A stretch of 64,000 nt of DNA from Torymus aiolomorphi (GCA_036365515.1 CM070876.1:43056195-43120194); one strand, 5' to 3'; counted from the first letter of the stretch, positions 10,605 to 20,865 are shown. The notes: a model not told the origin generated them from the letters alone. Numbers and translations are program-made.

Positions 10605-13600
10605 TTAAATTCCGATTGGCACTGGCAAGATGGCGAGTTTTGCAATTGGACGGGTGAGCTGAGTGGTGGCCGTCTTTATTGTTACAACTCTGGTGAGATT
10701 GTCAGTTCCAGGGTGAAGTTGAGTGACTCTTGCGAGTGGCCATTTGCTTGGGGGTGAGTGTTCATCCGTGAGTAGTACCATGGAACCCACTTTTATCTCA
10801 TGAGAGAGATGATGCCATTTTGAAATTGATTGAAGCCGTTGAAGGTATTGAGTTGACCAATGCTTCCAAAATTGCTGAGTGATCCGTTGAATGAGTTGCC
10901 ATTTGGAAAGCCTTGATTCGTTGAAGGTGAGTAAGCTTGGTTCAGGCGCTGAGTTCAATGCCTTGCCGATGAGAAAGTGTCCGGGTGTGAGTGCATTTAT
11001 GTCTTCTGGGTCTTCACTGAGTGGTTCTAGTGGCTTTGAGTTGAGTAATGCTTCTATTTGAGTGAGCAAGGTAGCTGAAGCTTCAAAGGTGAGTTGAGTG
11101 TCCCCAATGGTCCGTCGCAGGTGAAATTTGACTGATTTCACTACTGCTTCCCACTTGCCTCCCATATGAGGTGCAGCAGGTGGGTTGAATATCCATTGGG
11201 TTCCCTCGTTCGCTAGTGAGTTGTACAAGATTGAGTTTTCATGTTCGTGTTGAGAAAATAGAGTCTTCAGTTCCCTTGCTGCTCCGATGAAGTTCGTTCC
11301 ACAGTCTGAGTATAGTTTGGAGGGTATCCCTCTCCTTGAGGTGAACCGTCTGTATGCCGCTAAGAATCCGTCCGTTGAGTAGTCACTGACCAGTTCTAGA
11401 TGAACAGCTGACGTTGAGAAGCACACAAAGATACAAATCCAGCCCTTGTATGTTTTGGATCCACGACCTTTCCATGAGTTAATGGTGATTGGCCCGGCGT
11501 AATCGATCCCAGTGTGAGTGAAAGGTGGTGATGGGGTGACCCTGGCCATGGGTAATTGCCCCATGAGTTGCTGAGCCCGTTGAGCCCGATACCTTGCACA
11601 AGTCACGCACTTTAAGATATGTGACTTGACCGGTGCTCTGCCTCCGATTATCCAAAATTCCTGCCGAGTGTGTGCCAAAGTGAGTTGAGCGCCACCGTGC
11701 AGAGTTGAGAGATGAGCGTTCCGAATGATCAGTGTGGTGAGTTGACTGCTCCGTGGTATAATTGCTGGGTGTTTTGAGTGATGATCGAGTTGAGTTTTTT
11801 GAAGCCGCCCTCCTACTCGAACAATTCCTGTTGAATCTATGTAGGCAGTCAATCGGTTGAAGACATGGTGTCTTGGGACTTGAGAATTTTCCAGCATAGC
11901 AATTTCTGAGTGTAAATGAACCTGCTGAATTTTCTTGACCCAAAAGAGTTTTGCCTTGATGAGTAAATCCGTAGTGAGTTTCGATTCATGGTGAGTTTTT
12001 CCTTTAGCCTTAAATCGATCACATGCGAGCATTACCCATCCAGTTATTCTTATGAGTTGAGTGAGTGATGAGTAATGATCGATGATGTCCCACAATTTAC
12101 TTGAGTTTGACTTGGCTGCGGTGAGTGTGACCTTAGCCCTCATTTCTGGAAGATTGGTTTCTTGGATAGAGGATGCTTGAGAAGGCCAAGCTGATTCTTC
12201 CTGGCAGAGCCAACTTGGTCCATGCCACCATAAGTGATGCTCTCTGAGTTGTGAAGTGAGTAAGCCGCGCGAGGCACAATCCGCTGGATTATCTGCTCCA
12301 GGCACATGTCTCCATTGTGCTGTTGGAATGAGTTCTTGAATTAAAGCAACTCTATTTCCAACAAAGTCCTTCCATTTTGAGGGGTGTGAGCGTATCCATG
12401 TGAGTGCTACCTTTGCGTCTGTCCATAAATGTATGTGTGAGATTGGCAATCGTGAGTAGTCCAAAACATGTTTTGCCAGCTTAGTGAGTAGTACTGCCGC
12501 TCCCAATTCCAATCGTGGGATTGACAGTCGCTTGAGTGGTGCCACCTTTGTTTTGGAGATTAGAACTGATGATGTTGAGTGAGAGTTTGGTGTTGTAGAT
12601 TTAATGTAGAGAACTGCAGCCATTGCTTGTTGTGAAGCATCCGAGAAGCCATGAAGTTCTACAATTGAGTTTTCCTGAATTCCTAACCACCTGGGTAAGG
12701 CGATTGTCTTCAGGTGAGTGAGATCTTCTCGGATGTGCAGCCATTTCTTCACGATTGAGTTTGGCAGAGATTCGTCCCAAGACAGCTTATGTAGCCACAG
12801 TTCTTGCAGGAGGATTTTTGATGTGATTATAACCGGTGAGATAATTCCAATGGGATCGTATAGTTGAGATACTTCAGAAAGTATAATCCGCTTTGTTATC
12901 ATTTCCTGAAGAGGTGGCAGAGTTGTTCTGAAGGTGAGTTTGTCCGAGTGTGGGAGCCATTTCATCCCGAGTATATTTGTAGCGCAATCATCTAAAAGCA
13001 CAGCTTCTTCAGCTGTTGGCTCTTTAAGAAATTCCTTGAGGAAGCCAGATGAGTTTGAGTTCCATTTTGCCAATGGAAAACCGCCCGCCTTGCATAGTGC
13101 GGTTAACTGCTTGACCTTTTCAATGAGAAGTTCCGTTGATGCAGCTCCACCGAAGATGTCATCCACATACCTTCCAAATAGAAGTGAATCAATGGCAAGT
13201 GGATATTTGTCTCCTTCATCCTTTACCAGCTGAAGAAGAGTCCGAATTGCTAAATAAGGGGCTGCTCGTGTTCCATAGGTGACTGTAGTCAAATGGAAGT
13301 GAGTAAGTTGACCCGTTTCATCTACCCATAAAATGCGTTGTAGATTCCAATCTTGAGGGTGAACCTTGATCTGACGGTACATTTTTGTAACGTCAGTTGA
13401 GAAGACAAATGGTTGAGTTCGAATCCAGATGAGAACATCCACAATGTTAGGTGAGAGGTTAGGTCCAGTATGCATGATGTCATTGAGTGATTTTCCAGTT
13501 GTTGTGAGTGCTGAACCATTGAAAACTGCTCTGAGTTTTGTCGTTAAACTATCTTCTCGTAATACTCCATGGTGAGGAAGATAGTAAGATGGTTTAGCAG

Positions 13601-14531
13601 ATATGTCCTGTTGAGGGATCCGCACCATATGGCCCAATTTGCAGTATTCATTCATGAACGAGTAGTACCTTTCCTTGTAGATGCTGTTTTGATTGCATTT
13701 TATGAGTATTCTCTTGAGGCACGCTTGAGCTTTTCCGAATGAGTTTCCGAGTACGTCTGCAGATTCTGTGAGAGGTAATCTGACTTGGTATCGTCCCTGA
13801 GTATCTCTCGTATGAGTCTCAGCAAAGTGTTGTTCACACAATGCGTCTTCCTTGTTGAGTTTGACTGCAGACGTTGATGGTGGCTCTTCTTGAACCCAAA
13901 AGCGGGTGAGTAGTTCCTGCAAGTCTTCAGTGTTGAGTGGGGCCGTTGTATGATGTACTACCTTGTGTTGCACAGCTGAGTTTGATGGGCCTATTAGCAG
14001 CCAGCCAAAAATTGATAATTGTGCGACCGGTTCAATCACACTTCCCCTGATGAGATTAGGTTTGATAATTTGGCCGTAATAGTCCGCTCCGATAAGTACA
14101 TCTACTGGTTGAGGTTTCCAAAAGGTCGGATCTGCCAAGTTGAGTTTCTCTGTATGTCGCCACTGACGTTGCTCACATTCTTCAGATGGTAATAGCGTTG
14201 AGACTTGGCGTATAATGTGAGCTGTGATCCGAATGTTGAGATTTTTGTAGATGGTGCGTAAGGTGAGTTGAGCCTTTCCGTGAGTTTGAGTTGAGTGCGT
14301 GCCGCCAACTCCAAGAATTGGTATAGTTGAGTGTTGCCGTTTAATTTTGAGTAAGTCCACAGTGTCCTTGGAGATGAGTGAGATTTCGGAGCCTGAATTA
14401 ATGAGTATTCTTATTTTATGAGATGTCACCGATGAGTCATACCATGCCAATGCAGTTGCAAGTAACGTGAGTTGAGAAGTTGAGTAATCATGTTGAGTGT
14501 GACTGTGATGTTGGATGATTGCGCCGTTGTC
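10605..14531 (-). CDS. Bel-B pol: protease, RT, RNase H, integrase
   Basis: Makes the enzymes that copy element RNA to DNA and insert it. This is the same frame as gag after the TAG at 14534-14532, with no ATG at its start, so it is expressed as a fusion or not at all. In order: A17-type protease with 'INSGSEISLI' (the catalytic Asp of D-S-G is Asn here, codon 14399-14397); a central BEL/Pao segment; RT with 'YVDD'; RNase H with 'FSDASQQAM' and 'WTDAKVAL'; integrase with H-H-C-C ('HLSTLHGG...CVTCARYRA') and D, D, E in 'GIDYAGP', 'SDCGTNF' and 'GGKWEAV'. About 1,300 codons, unbroken, ending TAA at 10605 next to the 3' LTR. The protease change suggests a defective copy despite the open frame. 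Confidence 0.93.
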   Translation of the reverse strand, partial: DNGAIIQHHSHTQHDYSTSQLTLLATALAWYDSSVTSHKIRILINSGSEISLISKDTVDLLKIKRQHSTIPILGVGGTHSTQTHGKAQLTLRTIYKNLNIRITAHIIRQVSTLLPSEECEQRQWRHTEKLNLADPTFWKPQPVDVLIGADYYGQIIKPNLIRGSVIEPVAQLSIFGWLLIGPSNSAVQHKVVHHTTAPLNTEDLQELLTRFWVQEEPPSTSAVKLNKEDALCEQHFAETHTRDTQGRYQVRLPLTESADVLGNSFGKAQACLKRILIKCNQNSIYKERYYSFMNEYCKLGHMVRIPQQDISAKPSYYLPHHGVLREDSLTTKLRAVFNGSALTTTGKSLNDIMHTGPNLSPNIVDVLIWIRTQPFVFSTDVTKMYRQIKVHPQDWNLQRILWVDETGQLTHFHLTTVTYGTRAAPYLAIRTLLQLVKDEGDKYPLAIDSLLFGRYVDDIFGGAASTELLIEKVKQLTALCKAGGFPLAKWNSNSSGFLKEFLKEPTAEEAVLLDDCATNILGMKWLPHSDKLTFRTTLPPLQEMITKRIILSEVSQLYDPIGIISPVIITSKILLQELWLHKLSWDESLPNSIVKKWLHIREDLTHLKTIALPRWLGIQENSIVELHGFSDASQQAMAAVLYIKSTTPNSHSTSSVLISKTKVAPLKRLSIPRLELGAAVLLTKLAKHVLDYSRLPISHIHLWTDAKVALTWIRSHPSKWKDFVGNRVALIQELIPTAQWRHVPGADNPADCASRGLLTSQLREHHLWWHGPSWLCQEESAWPSQASSIQETNLPEMRAKVTLTAAKSNSSKLWDIIDHYSSLTQLIRITGWVMLACDRFKAKGKTHHESKLTTDLLIKAKLFWVKKIQQVHLHSEIAMLENSQVPRHHVFNRLTAYIDSTGIVRVGGRLQKTQLDHHSKHPAIIPRSSQLTTLIIRNAHLSTLHGGAQLTLAHTRQEFWIIGGRAPVKSHILKCVTCARYRAQRAQQLMGQLPMARVTPSPPFTHTGIDYAGPITINSWKGRGSKTYKGWICIFVCFSTSAVHLELVSDYSTDGFLAAYRRFTSRRGIPSKLYSDCGTNFIGAARELKTLFSQHEHENSILYNSLANEGTQWIFNPPAAPHMGGKWEAVVKSVKFHLRRTIGDTQLTFEASATLLTQIEALLNSKPLEPLSEDPEDINALTPGHFLIGKALNSAPEPSLLTFNESRLSKWQLIQRITQQFWKHWSTQYLQRLQSISKWHHLSHEIKVGSMVLLTDEHSPPSKWPLARVTQLHPGTDNLTRVVTIKTATTQLTRPIAKLAILPVPIGI

Positions 14532-15992
14532 CTAATTTTGAGTTGATCCGGATGCTGAGTTGGTTTGAGTTTTCCTTTCAGGATCTCTTGGCACATGAAT
14601 CATGGTGTGATGATTTCCATTGCAGTGCCTGCACTTATATTGTGACTTGCAGTTCTTAGCTGAGTGCAGACCGAGGCAGTTATAGCACAGCGGCTTTTCC
14701 ATGACAAATTTTCTCCGTTGTTGTTCATTGAGCAATTTGAACTGTTGACAAGCCACAATAAAATGCGGCTCACCACAATAAGTGCATGGATGTTGAGAAA
14801 TCCGAGTTGAGTGTGTCACCTTCTGTGAGTCTTGCCGTGGTTGAGTTGGACTAGTGACGTGAAGACTCCTTGACGTCTTTGAGGTTTGAGTGTTGGCCGA
14901 TTTTTGAGTGGATGCTGGTGAGTCAGCTGCAATTTCCAATGCACGCACCCGCGCGACCAGGAAGGACTCAAATTCCTCAAATGTTGGCAGCTCCGTGATG
15001 GAAACTCGAGAAGTCTCCCATGCTTCTCGAGTTGACCTGTCAATGAGCTTTGACAGGCGATGAGCCAGTATGCAGTCTCCTAGCTGCTCTTGTGGTACCA
15101 ACAGATTGAGGGATTTCCTAATTTTTGACATCTCCGAAATCAAGGTGTTGAGTGTGGCCGGGTTCTTTGACGTAACAGCATTCAACTCGAGTAGATGGTC
15201 AAGCTGATCATTCAATAGGACTCGTTTATTCTCAAACCTCGTCACTAATGTAGCCCATGCTGGTGTGAGAGACTCATCGTTGAGTGAAAATCCTTGTATG
15301 AGTGTGAGTGGTGTTCCGCTGAGAGAGCTGCGCAGGTAGTGTAGCTTCTCATAGTTTTTGAGTCCAGGACGATTCAGAATTAATCCCGTGAACATTTCCT
15401 TATATGAAGGCCACTCAGTATATGCTCCGCTGAAGGTTGGCAACTTGATCTCTGGCAGCTTACTTAAATGAGTGTTCTGAGTTTGTCCGATGCTTGGTTG
15501 AGTGACACGATGCTTGGACTTCCAGTCTTCCTCCAAACTGCTAACCTCGAACACAATAGTATGATACGTTTCATGGACCGACTTATGAAACTCAGCCTTA
15601 AAATAGTCATTGTCGGTGAAAGCTGCTGGACAACTTGCTTCTATCATAGCATGGTCCTGTTTGTACAATGCGTACAGCTCCTCAGCATCCTGCTTCCAAG
15701 CCATAATCACTGGAAGCGTAGCAGTTTCCTTCCTAATCCAAATATAGGCGGTGATCCTCTCCAGTGAATCAAGCCGCAGGTATTGAGAGTTAACCTTACA
15801 CAGGAATGAAGCTGGAATTGAACCTGGAGACTTGGAGCGAGTTTTTGTTTGAGTGTCAACAATGGTGAGTCCAGGCACATTGAGTTGGCGGCTGCCAGTC
15901 CGCTTCGCTGCCCCGATGACATCCTCCTTTTCAGCATCGACAGCGCCTGCTTGTTCCAGCTCCTTGAGGTCATCCTGGTTTGAGTGTGCCAT
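14532..15992 (-). CDS. Bel-B gag
   Basis: Structural protein of the particle, 486 residues from ATG at 15992 (MAHSNQDDL). An in-frame GTG further upstream is less likely. The middle ('LPEIKLPTFSGAYTEWPSY', 'LHYLRSSLSGTPLTLI') is the conserved BEL/Pao gag region. The C-terminus has three zinc-knuckle-like clusters: CTYC...C, CYNCLGLHSAKNC and CRHCNGNHH. It starts about 90 bases inside the 5' LTR. It ends at TAG (14534-14532), after which the same frame continues into pol without an ATG. In most BEL/Pao elements gag and pol are one frame, so the TAG is either a recent mutation or is read through. Confidence 0.92.
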   Translation of the reverse strand: MAHSNQDDLKELEQAGAVDAEKEDVIGAAKRTGSRQLNVPGLTIVDTQTKTRSKSPGSIPASFLCKVNSQYLRLDSLERITAYIWIRKETATLPVIMAWKQDAEELYALYKQDHAMIEASCPAAFTDNDYFKAEFHKSVHETYHTIVFEVSSLEEDWKSKHRVTQPSIGQTQNTHLSKLPEIKLPTFSGAYTEWPSYKEMFTGLILNRPGLKNYEKLHYLRSSLSGTPLTLIQGFSLNDESLTPAWATLVTRFENKRVLLNDQLDHLLELNAVTSKNPATLNTLISEMSKIRKSLNLLVPQEQLGDCILAHRLSKLIDRSTREAWETSRVSITELPTFEEFESFLVARVRALEIAADSPASTQKSANTQTSKTSRSLHVTSPTQPRQDSQKVTHSTRISQHPCTYCGEPHFIVACQQFKLLNEQQRRKFVMEKPLCYNCLGLHSAKNCKSQYKCRHCNGNHHTMIHVPRDPERKTQTNSASGSTQN

Positions 15993-16061
15993 GATGATAA
16001 CCTGTGAGAATTTCCTTAATGAGTGTTTATTCACTGGCTCGAGTCACACCACAGCATGTAA

Positions 16062-16081
16062 ATCCGGCTCGAAGGACCAAA
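16062..16081 (-). other. Primer-binding site of Bel-B
   Basis: On the minus strand TTTGGTCCTTCGAGCCGG follows the end of the 5' LTR by one base, the position of a tRNA primer site. The tRNA was not identified. Confidence 0.65.
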
Positions 16082-16082
16082 A

Positions 16083-17057
16083 TGTTTGAGTAAGCCTTAA
16101 TTATATGTGAGTAAACATGCTGCGGGTGTTAAAATAAATTTAAGTCACACACAGAAGTAAATTGAAAATAGAAACTATATTCACAAAGTCACTTCTTAAA
16201 TAAATTACAAATTTTGTTTATAATTTCACATAAATTGAAAAAGGAGTTTAAATTACACTGAGGTTAATGATTGTATTTGAGTAGTGTGTCCGCAATTCCA
16301 AACTATGAGTGCACATTAATAATGGAGTAGTAATCTCTTACTAGAGACAACCAACCTGTGAGTTTTGAGTCTGTCTGCAACTGAAGTGAGATTGTCCTTT
16401 GATAGTCGCTTGAGTATTTCCTGACACTCCCTCCTGTGCTCACACACAATGAAGCTGTGAAATGAGCAATGGCAAACAATTATAATTGAATTGCTGCCTT
16501 GAGTTTTTCTAATTCACATGTTCACTGTAACACTTGCCGCCGGTGCCAACACGTGGTTGGCAACATAACCTCTAGTATTGTGAGAGATTTTACCTTGCAA
16601 TAGAGTCGATTGTACTAATCGTCCTTGCACCTTGAGTATTGCGTGAGTGAAGGGTGATGCGAGTTTCCAGTGAGAGATTGAGTAGAGCCTGTGGTGAGTT
16701 GATCAGTGTAGATTTGAGCCAGTGAAATCCGTTGAGGTATACCGATGAGATTTTCAGGTGCGCAGTGGTGAGAGATGCTCCTCGTGGCACGGCTGAAGAA
16801 AAAGAGAGCGAGGCCGTGACCTATTTCCTTCTTCTTGGTCTTGGCGATTCACTTCGCGAATCAAATCACAATCTCTCTCACATTTGCATGTGAGAGAGCG
16901 AGAGAGACCGAAACAGCGCGAATTCACCTTGTGAATCAGTGTAGTGTCTCGGCTGTTCCGCCGAGAGGCCGCGAGGTGCTGCCGCGCCGTGGCAGCGCCG
17001 TGAGTCGTACCGAGCTGAGCATAACCGCGGGAATTCAAATTACTGAATTCCCAAACA
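16083..17057 (-). repeat. 5' LTR of Bel-B
   Basis: Partner of 9623-10575. Carries an extra 22 bp near 16111-16136 (AAACATGCTGCGGG...). Because LTRs are copied from one template, this indel arose after insertion in one copy or by strand-transfer error. Confidence 0.92.
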
Positions 17058-17346
17058 AATACATACATTCAAATATAAAAGTCTGAGGTTGAAAATTAGC
17101 GTACCTTCTTGAGTCAAATACATTTTTAATTAACATTCAATTTTGGGTATTCGTTTAATTAAATCATTTATAATGTAATCTGTTTTAATACGGAAAGAAT
17201 GTTATATTGGAATCAATTTGTTTTAATATATTATATTTAATATAAAATTTTCAAAATAATAAATTCATTTCATAATTTATTCTGTTAATCACGTAGTTGC
17301 ACCGGTCTAACATAGGCTTTCTATCTTTGGTAGGAGTCCGGAGTCA

Positions 17347-17556
17347 TTGCCTTCCCAAGACCAATTTAATATTTGTGAAGTAAATTTAAATAATAGTGAT
17401 AATAATTCAAATAGTTATAAAAAGACTTCGGGGATAGTAAAAGTAATTTCTAAATTTAATGGTAAAAATATTTCAGTAAATCAATTTATCAGGGAATGCA
17501 GAGACGCCGAACGTTTTATAGATCCCAATGATAGAGAATTTTTCGTTAAATTGTAG
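17347..17556 (+). pseudogene. Gyp-A gag, second scrap
   Basis: Open frame with 'ISKFNGKNISVNQFIRECRD', similar in style to the start of a Gypsy capsid ('F.G....V..FI..C'). It ends at TAG after 'REFFVKL'. The following sequence jumps straight to RT, so the rest of gag, the protease and the RT N-terminus are deleted. Confidence 0.45.
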
Positions 17557-17585
17557 TAAAATCCAGGGTAACCGGAGACGCTTAA

Positions 17586-18624
17586 GCCTATTTACAATTT
17601 AAGACATTTCCTAACGTAGAACTATTCGTATACATGGATGATACAGTAGTTTATGCAGTATCGATTGTAGAGCATACTAGAAAAATGAGAAAATTATTTG
17701 GTCGTTTAAAAACAGCGGGATTAACCTTGCAGCCCGAGAAATATCTTTTTCTAAGAAAGAAAGTAACGTACTTAGGGCACATAATTTCAAAGAAGGGAGT
17801 TAAACCAGATCCCAAGAAAATCGAGGCTGTCATGAAATTCCGTAGACTTAAAAACGCGAAAACATAAAACAATTCTTGGGATTAGTAGGCTTCTATAGAC
17901 ACTTTATTCCTGATTTTTCAAAAATTGCGAAGCCTTTAACAATCTATTAAAAAAGGGAATACCCTTTATTTGGGATGATAATCAAGAAAATGCGTTTAAA
18001 AAATTAAAACAAATTCTATGTACAGAACCCTTGTTGCGATACCCTGATTTCAATGAGCCGTTTATATTAACAACTGATACTTCAGATTTTGCCTTAGGGG
18101 CTATTCTTAGCCAAGGGAAAATAGGAAATGACCCACCAATTGCCTATGCTTCGAGAACCTTAAACGATGCGGAAACAAAATACACAACCACTGAAAAGGA
18201 GTTATTGACTGTAGTATTCGCTATTTATCACTTTAGACCTTATTTATTTGGAAGGAAGTTTACTTTAGTAACTGATCACCGGGCCTTGGTTTGGCTTCAC
18301 AAATTAAAAGACCCAATTGCACGAATTGGGCGATGGGAATTCAAATTAAGGGATTACGGTTTTGACGTTGAACATAGACCCGGGAGAGTAAACGCAAACG
18401 CAGACGCATTATCACGAAATCCTGTTTTAACTTTGATAACTGATGAATTAAATTCAAATTGCAATGAATTGACAGACTCAGAACATATAATAACAGAGAC
18501 ATTTATAGAAAAGGTATTCTTGATTACCGATAAAAAGGAAAACTGTTTGGATCGAGATCTGATGGAACCGGCTCGCGGCCCTCAGGTACCGGAGGGCGGC
18601 GTGCATCAGGATCCTATAAACTAA
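17586..18624 (+). pseudogene. Gyp-A RT and RNase H remnant
   Basis: Reverse transcriptase from just before its catalytic box ('FVYMDD', 17625) through thumb ('TYLGHIISKKGVKPDPKK') and connection, then RNase H ('LTTDTSDFALGAIL', 'TEKELLTVVFA', 'HRPGRVNANADALSR'). Frameshifts occur near 17865 and around 17940. The N-terminal half of RT is gone. The last 30 codons enter the GC-rich insert starting near 18545. Not functional. Confidence 0.85.
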
Positions 18625-18629
18625 CACGT

Positions 18630-19445
18630 ATGAATGATGAGTTGCATGGTATAATTGAGCAAGAAATTAATGAAAATAACAAATCCAGCTCGCATGATGC
18701 CGTCGTGGGGAAGTTTTCTACCCACCCAGGATTTACTCTGGCAGGCACAACAGCGAGGACTGATGAAAGAAAGAAAGAGAGCAACAATGAAAATAACAAA
18801 TCCAGCTCGCATGATGCTGTCGTGGGGGAGTTTTCTACCCACCCAGGATTTACTCTGGCAGACACAACAGCGAGGACTGATGACGAGTCAGAGCCTCTGA
18901 CGGTTCCCTCACGGGATAGCATTGAGCTTCCCACCGGGGTATCTCGGGAGTTGTGTCAGAGGTATCTGAAGAGGCGAAGTACTCTTGCCAGCAGGGGTGA
19001 GAACGATCACCTCGAGGTAAGCCGCCTACAGGGCGCCGGTCTCATGGGACAGGGTTTTACTGCCCACCAGGACTATCACATCCTGGGAGGCCCGACGAGG
19101 GAGTCGTCCGTCGGCGGCCAGCGCCTTCACTGGACTCAAGAAACCCCGGCGGACGTATTAGTTGAAGCTGGCAAGGGGCCTAATAAACAAATGATAAAAG
19201 CAAAACAAAATAAGAAAGAGAAAAATGAGAAAGAAACTGAAAAGCAAAATGAGAAAAGGAAAACTGATAACGATGCAAATGACTCGAATAACTCGGAAAT
19301 CAAGAAAATTATGGATAATGATTTAATAATTATGGAAATTGATAATGAATTTGATGAATTTAGCGGTGATTTGACAAACAAAGTAATGAATCATGAGCCT
19401 GACAATTCAAATAACAATAATTTTGAAATGATAATGTTGGTCTGA
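18630..19445 (+). pseudogene. Linker between RNase H and macro-like domain, with GC-rich insert
   Basis: A 271-codon open frame with two unlike parts. The first (to about 19170) is GC-rich, unlike its surroundings, and has a 95-bp direct repeat (18672-18766 and 18789-18883, period 117, in frame) encoding 'STHPGFTLA' twice. The second is Lys/Glu/Asn/Asp-rich and low complexity, typical of Gyp-A. Probably a foreign insertion into a natural polar linker. Function unknown. Confidence 0.45.
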
Positions 19446-19516
19446 CAGAAATTATTGTTGATGATGATATATGTAACGATGAGTTAACAAGCAATAATGA
19501 TTTTAAAGATGACCAA

Positions 19517-20100
19517 ATGAACGATAAAATTGATAATGATGATGAAACCGATAATGCGTCTGACGAAAGCGACCAAGAACTCGATGAAATTAAAATAATA
19601 AATATGATCATTTGTAAAAATAAACCGGTAGAATCAAATTTAACAATTGAAGAAAGATATTATTTATTTACAATAGATCACGTTTTATTTTCGAGAGATC
19701 AATTAACTATGAGAAAAGATAATATAGCACATTTTATATCACTTGATTGCAAAATTTGTTCAGAAGTATGCCGACAATTGGTGGACGAAGGTTACATAAA
19801 TTTAGAACTTATAAGAAACGAAAATTTAGAAATGGGATATGTAGTGCAAACCGGTTTATCTAATGGGAAATTGGTATATTCGATAATAGCAAAAGAACGA
19901 TATGACGAATTACTAAAAATAGAAAATGTAATAAACGGATTAGTCATTACGAAATAGTATGATGGGGGAAAATACAAAATCGGTTAGTATTGCTAAAAAC
20001 GGGGACGGTTTAGAAAGGTTACATTGGTTACCCATCGAACATAACATACGAGCTCATTGGGATGAGGGAGACCAACAAATCACAATTTGTACCGGAGAAG
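19517..20100 (+). pseudogene. Gyp-A diverged macro (ADP-ribose) domain, TARG1-like
   Basis: After an acidic stretch the frame reads 'DNIAHFISLDCKICSEVC' (about 19721-19774), then 'YSIIAKERYDELLKIENV', and in the next frame 'SIAKNGDGLERLHW' (from about 19986) and 'QQITICTGEV'. From memory of the family, the human TARG1/OARD1 macro domain has the same series: an S/D-L-A-H-C-I-S-x-D-C core, a T-K-K-R segment, a G-C-G-L-D-R-L-Q-W motif and a terminal K-I-T-V-Y-T strand. The Gly-rich loop that binds ADP-ribose is not kept, and the Asp of G-C-G-L-D is Glu. A frameshift or stop at 19955-19957 breaks it. Env-D has the same domain in the same place. Confidence 0.6.
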
Positions 20101-20103
20101 TCA

Positions 20104-20865
20104 TTGAACCCCCAATTGAGGACCGTTCAAAAATTTTATCTGAAGCCCATGACTCCGCCGTAGGAGGGCGTAAGGGTATTTACAAAACTTATAAGCGAAT
20201 TCGCGATCAATATTTCTGGCCGGGAATGAAAGAGGATATTATTAATTACGTAAAAAACCTGCGAAAATTGTCAGAGGAAAAAGCTAGTAAGAATAAAAAC
20301 AAAGTAGCCTATGAAAATTACAACAACTCCTTCGGAGGCTTTTGAGGTATTAGAAATGGACATTGTAGGTCCTTTGCCGGTGACAAATAACGGTAACAAA
20401 TATTTACTTACAATGCAATGTAATTTAACAAAATACTCGGACGCAATTCCCCTATCAGATATAACCTCCGAAATGGTTGCAGTAGCTTTCGCTCGCGAAT
20501 TTATTTGTAGATTCGGTTGCCCCCAAATTATAAAGACGGATCAAGGAAGTAACTTTCAAAGTAAGTTGTTTAAAAATTTCGCGAAAATCTTCAAAATAAA
20601 ACAATACAAATCAACCGCTTTTAGGCCCGAAACCATGGGATCATTGGAAAGGAGCCACGCATCGCTAATAGAATATTTAAAAATGTATCAAGATAAGTTT
20701 GATTGGGATGAATGGTTGAAATGCGCCATATTTTCATATAATACTTCGACACACGCAGCTCATGAATTTACCCCCCATGAATTAGTTTTCGGTAGAAAGG
20801 CTAGACTTCCGTCAGAATTTGAAAACAAAAATATAGAAAAAACATATACAAAGTATTTAGATTAA
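20104..20865 (+). pseudogene. Gyp-A integrase
   Basis: Inserts element DNA into the genome. The N-terminal zinc region ('EAHDSAVGGRKG...YFWPGMKEDI...YVKNLRKLS') has lost its second His (Arg) and both Cys (Leu). A frame change near 20315-20343 leads to the core, which keeps D, D and E in 'EMDIVGPLPV', 'IKTDQGSNF' and 'MGSLERSHAS'. It ends at TAA 20863-20865. Very close in sequence to the Env-D integrase. Confidence 0.88.

Larger units (their letters stand above)
9623..17057 (-). mobile_element. Bel-B: BEL/Pao LTR retrotransposon
   Basis: LTRs TGTTTGAG...CCAAACA at 9623-10575 and 16083-17057 with a 5-bp duplication AATAC (9618-9622, 17058-17062). It is transcribed on the minus strand. A primer site reading TTTTGGTCCTTCGAGCCGG lies inside the right LTR, and the purine tract GGCGGGCGGAA precedes the left LTR. 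One long reading frame encodes gag, protease, RT, RNase H and integrase, split by a single TAG. Nested in the internal region of Gyp-A. TGAGT is heavily enriched on the plus strand throughout. Confidence 0.95.
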
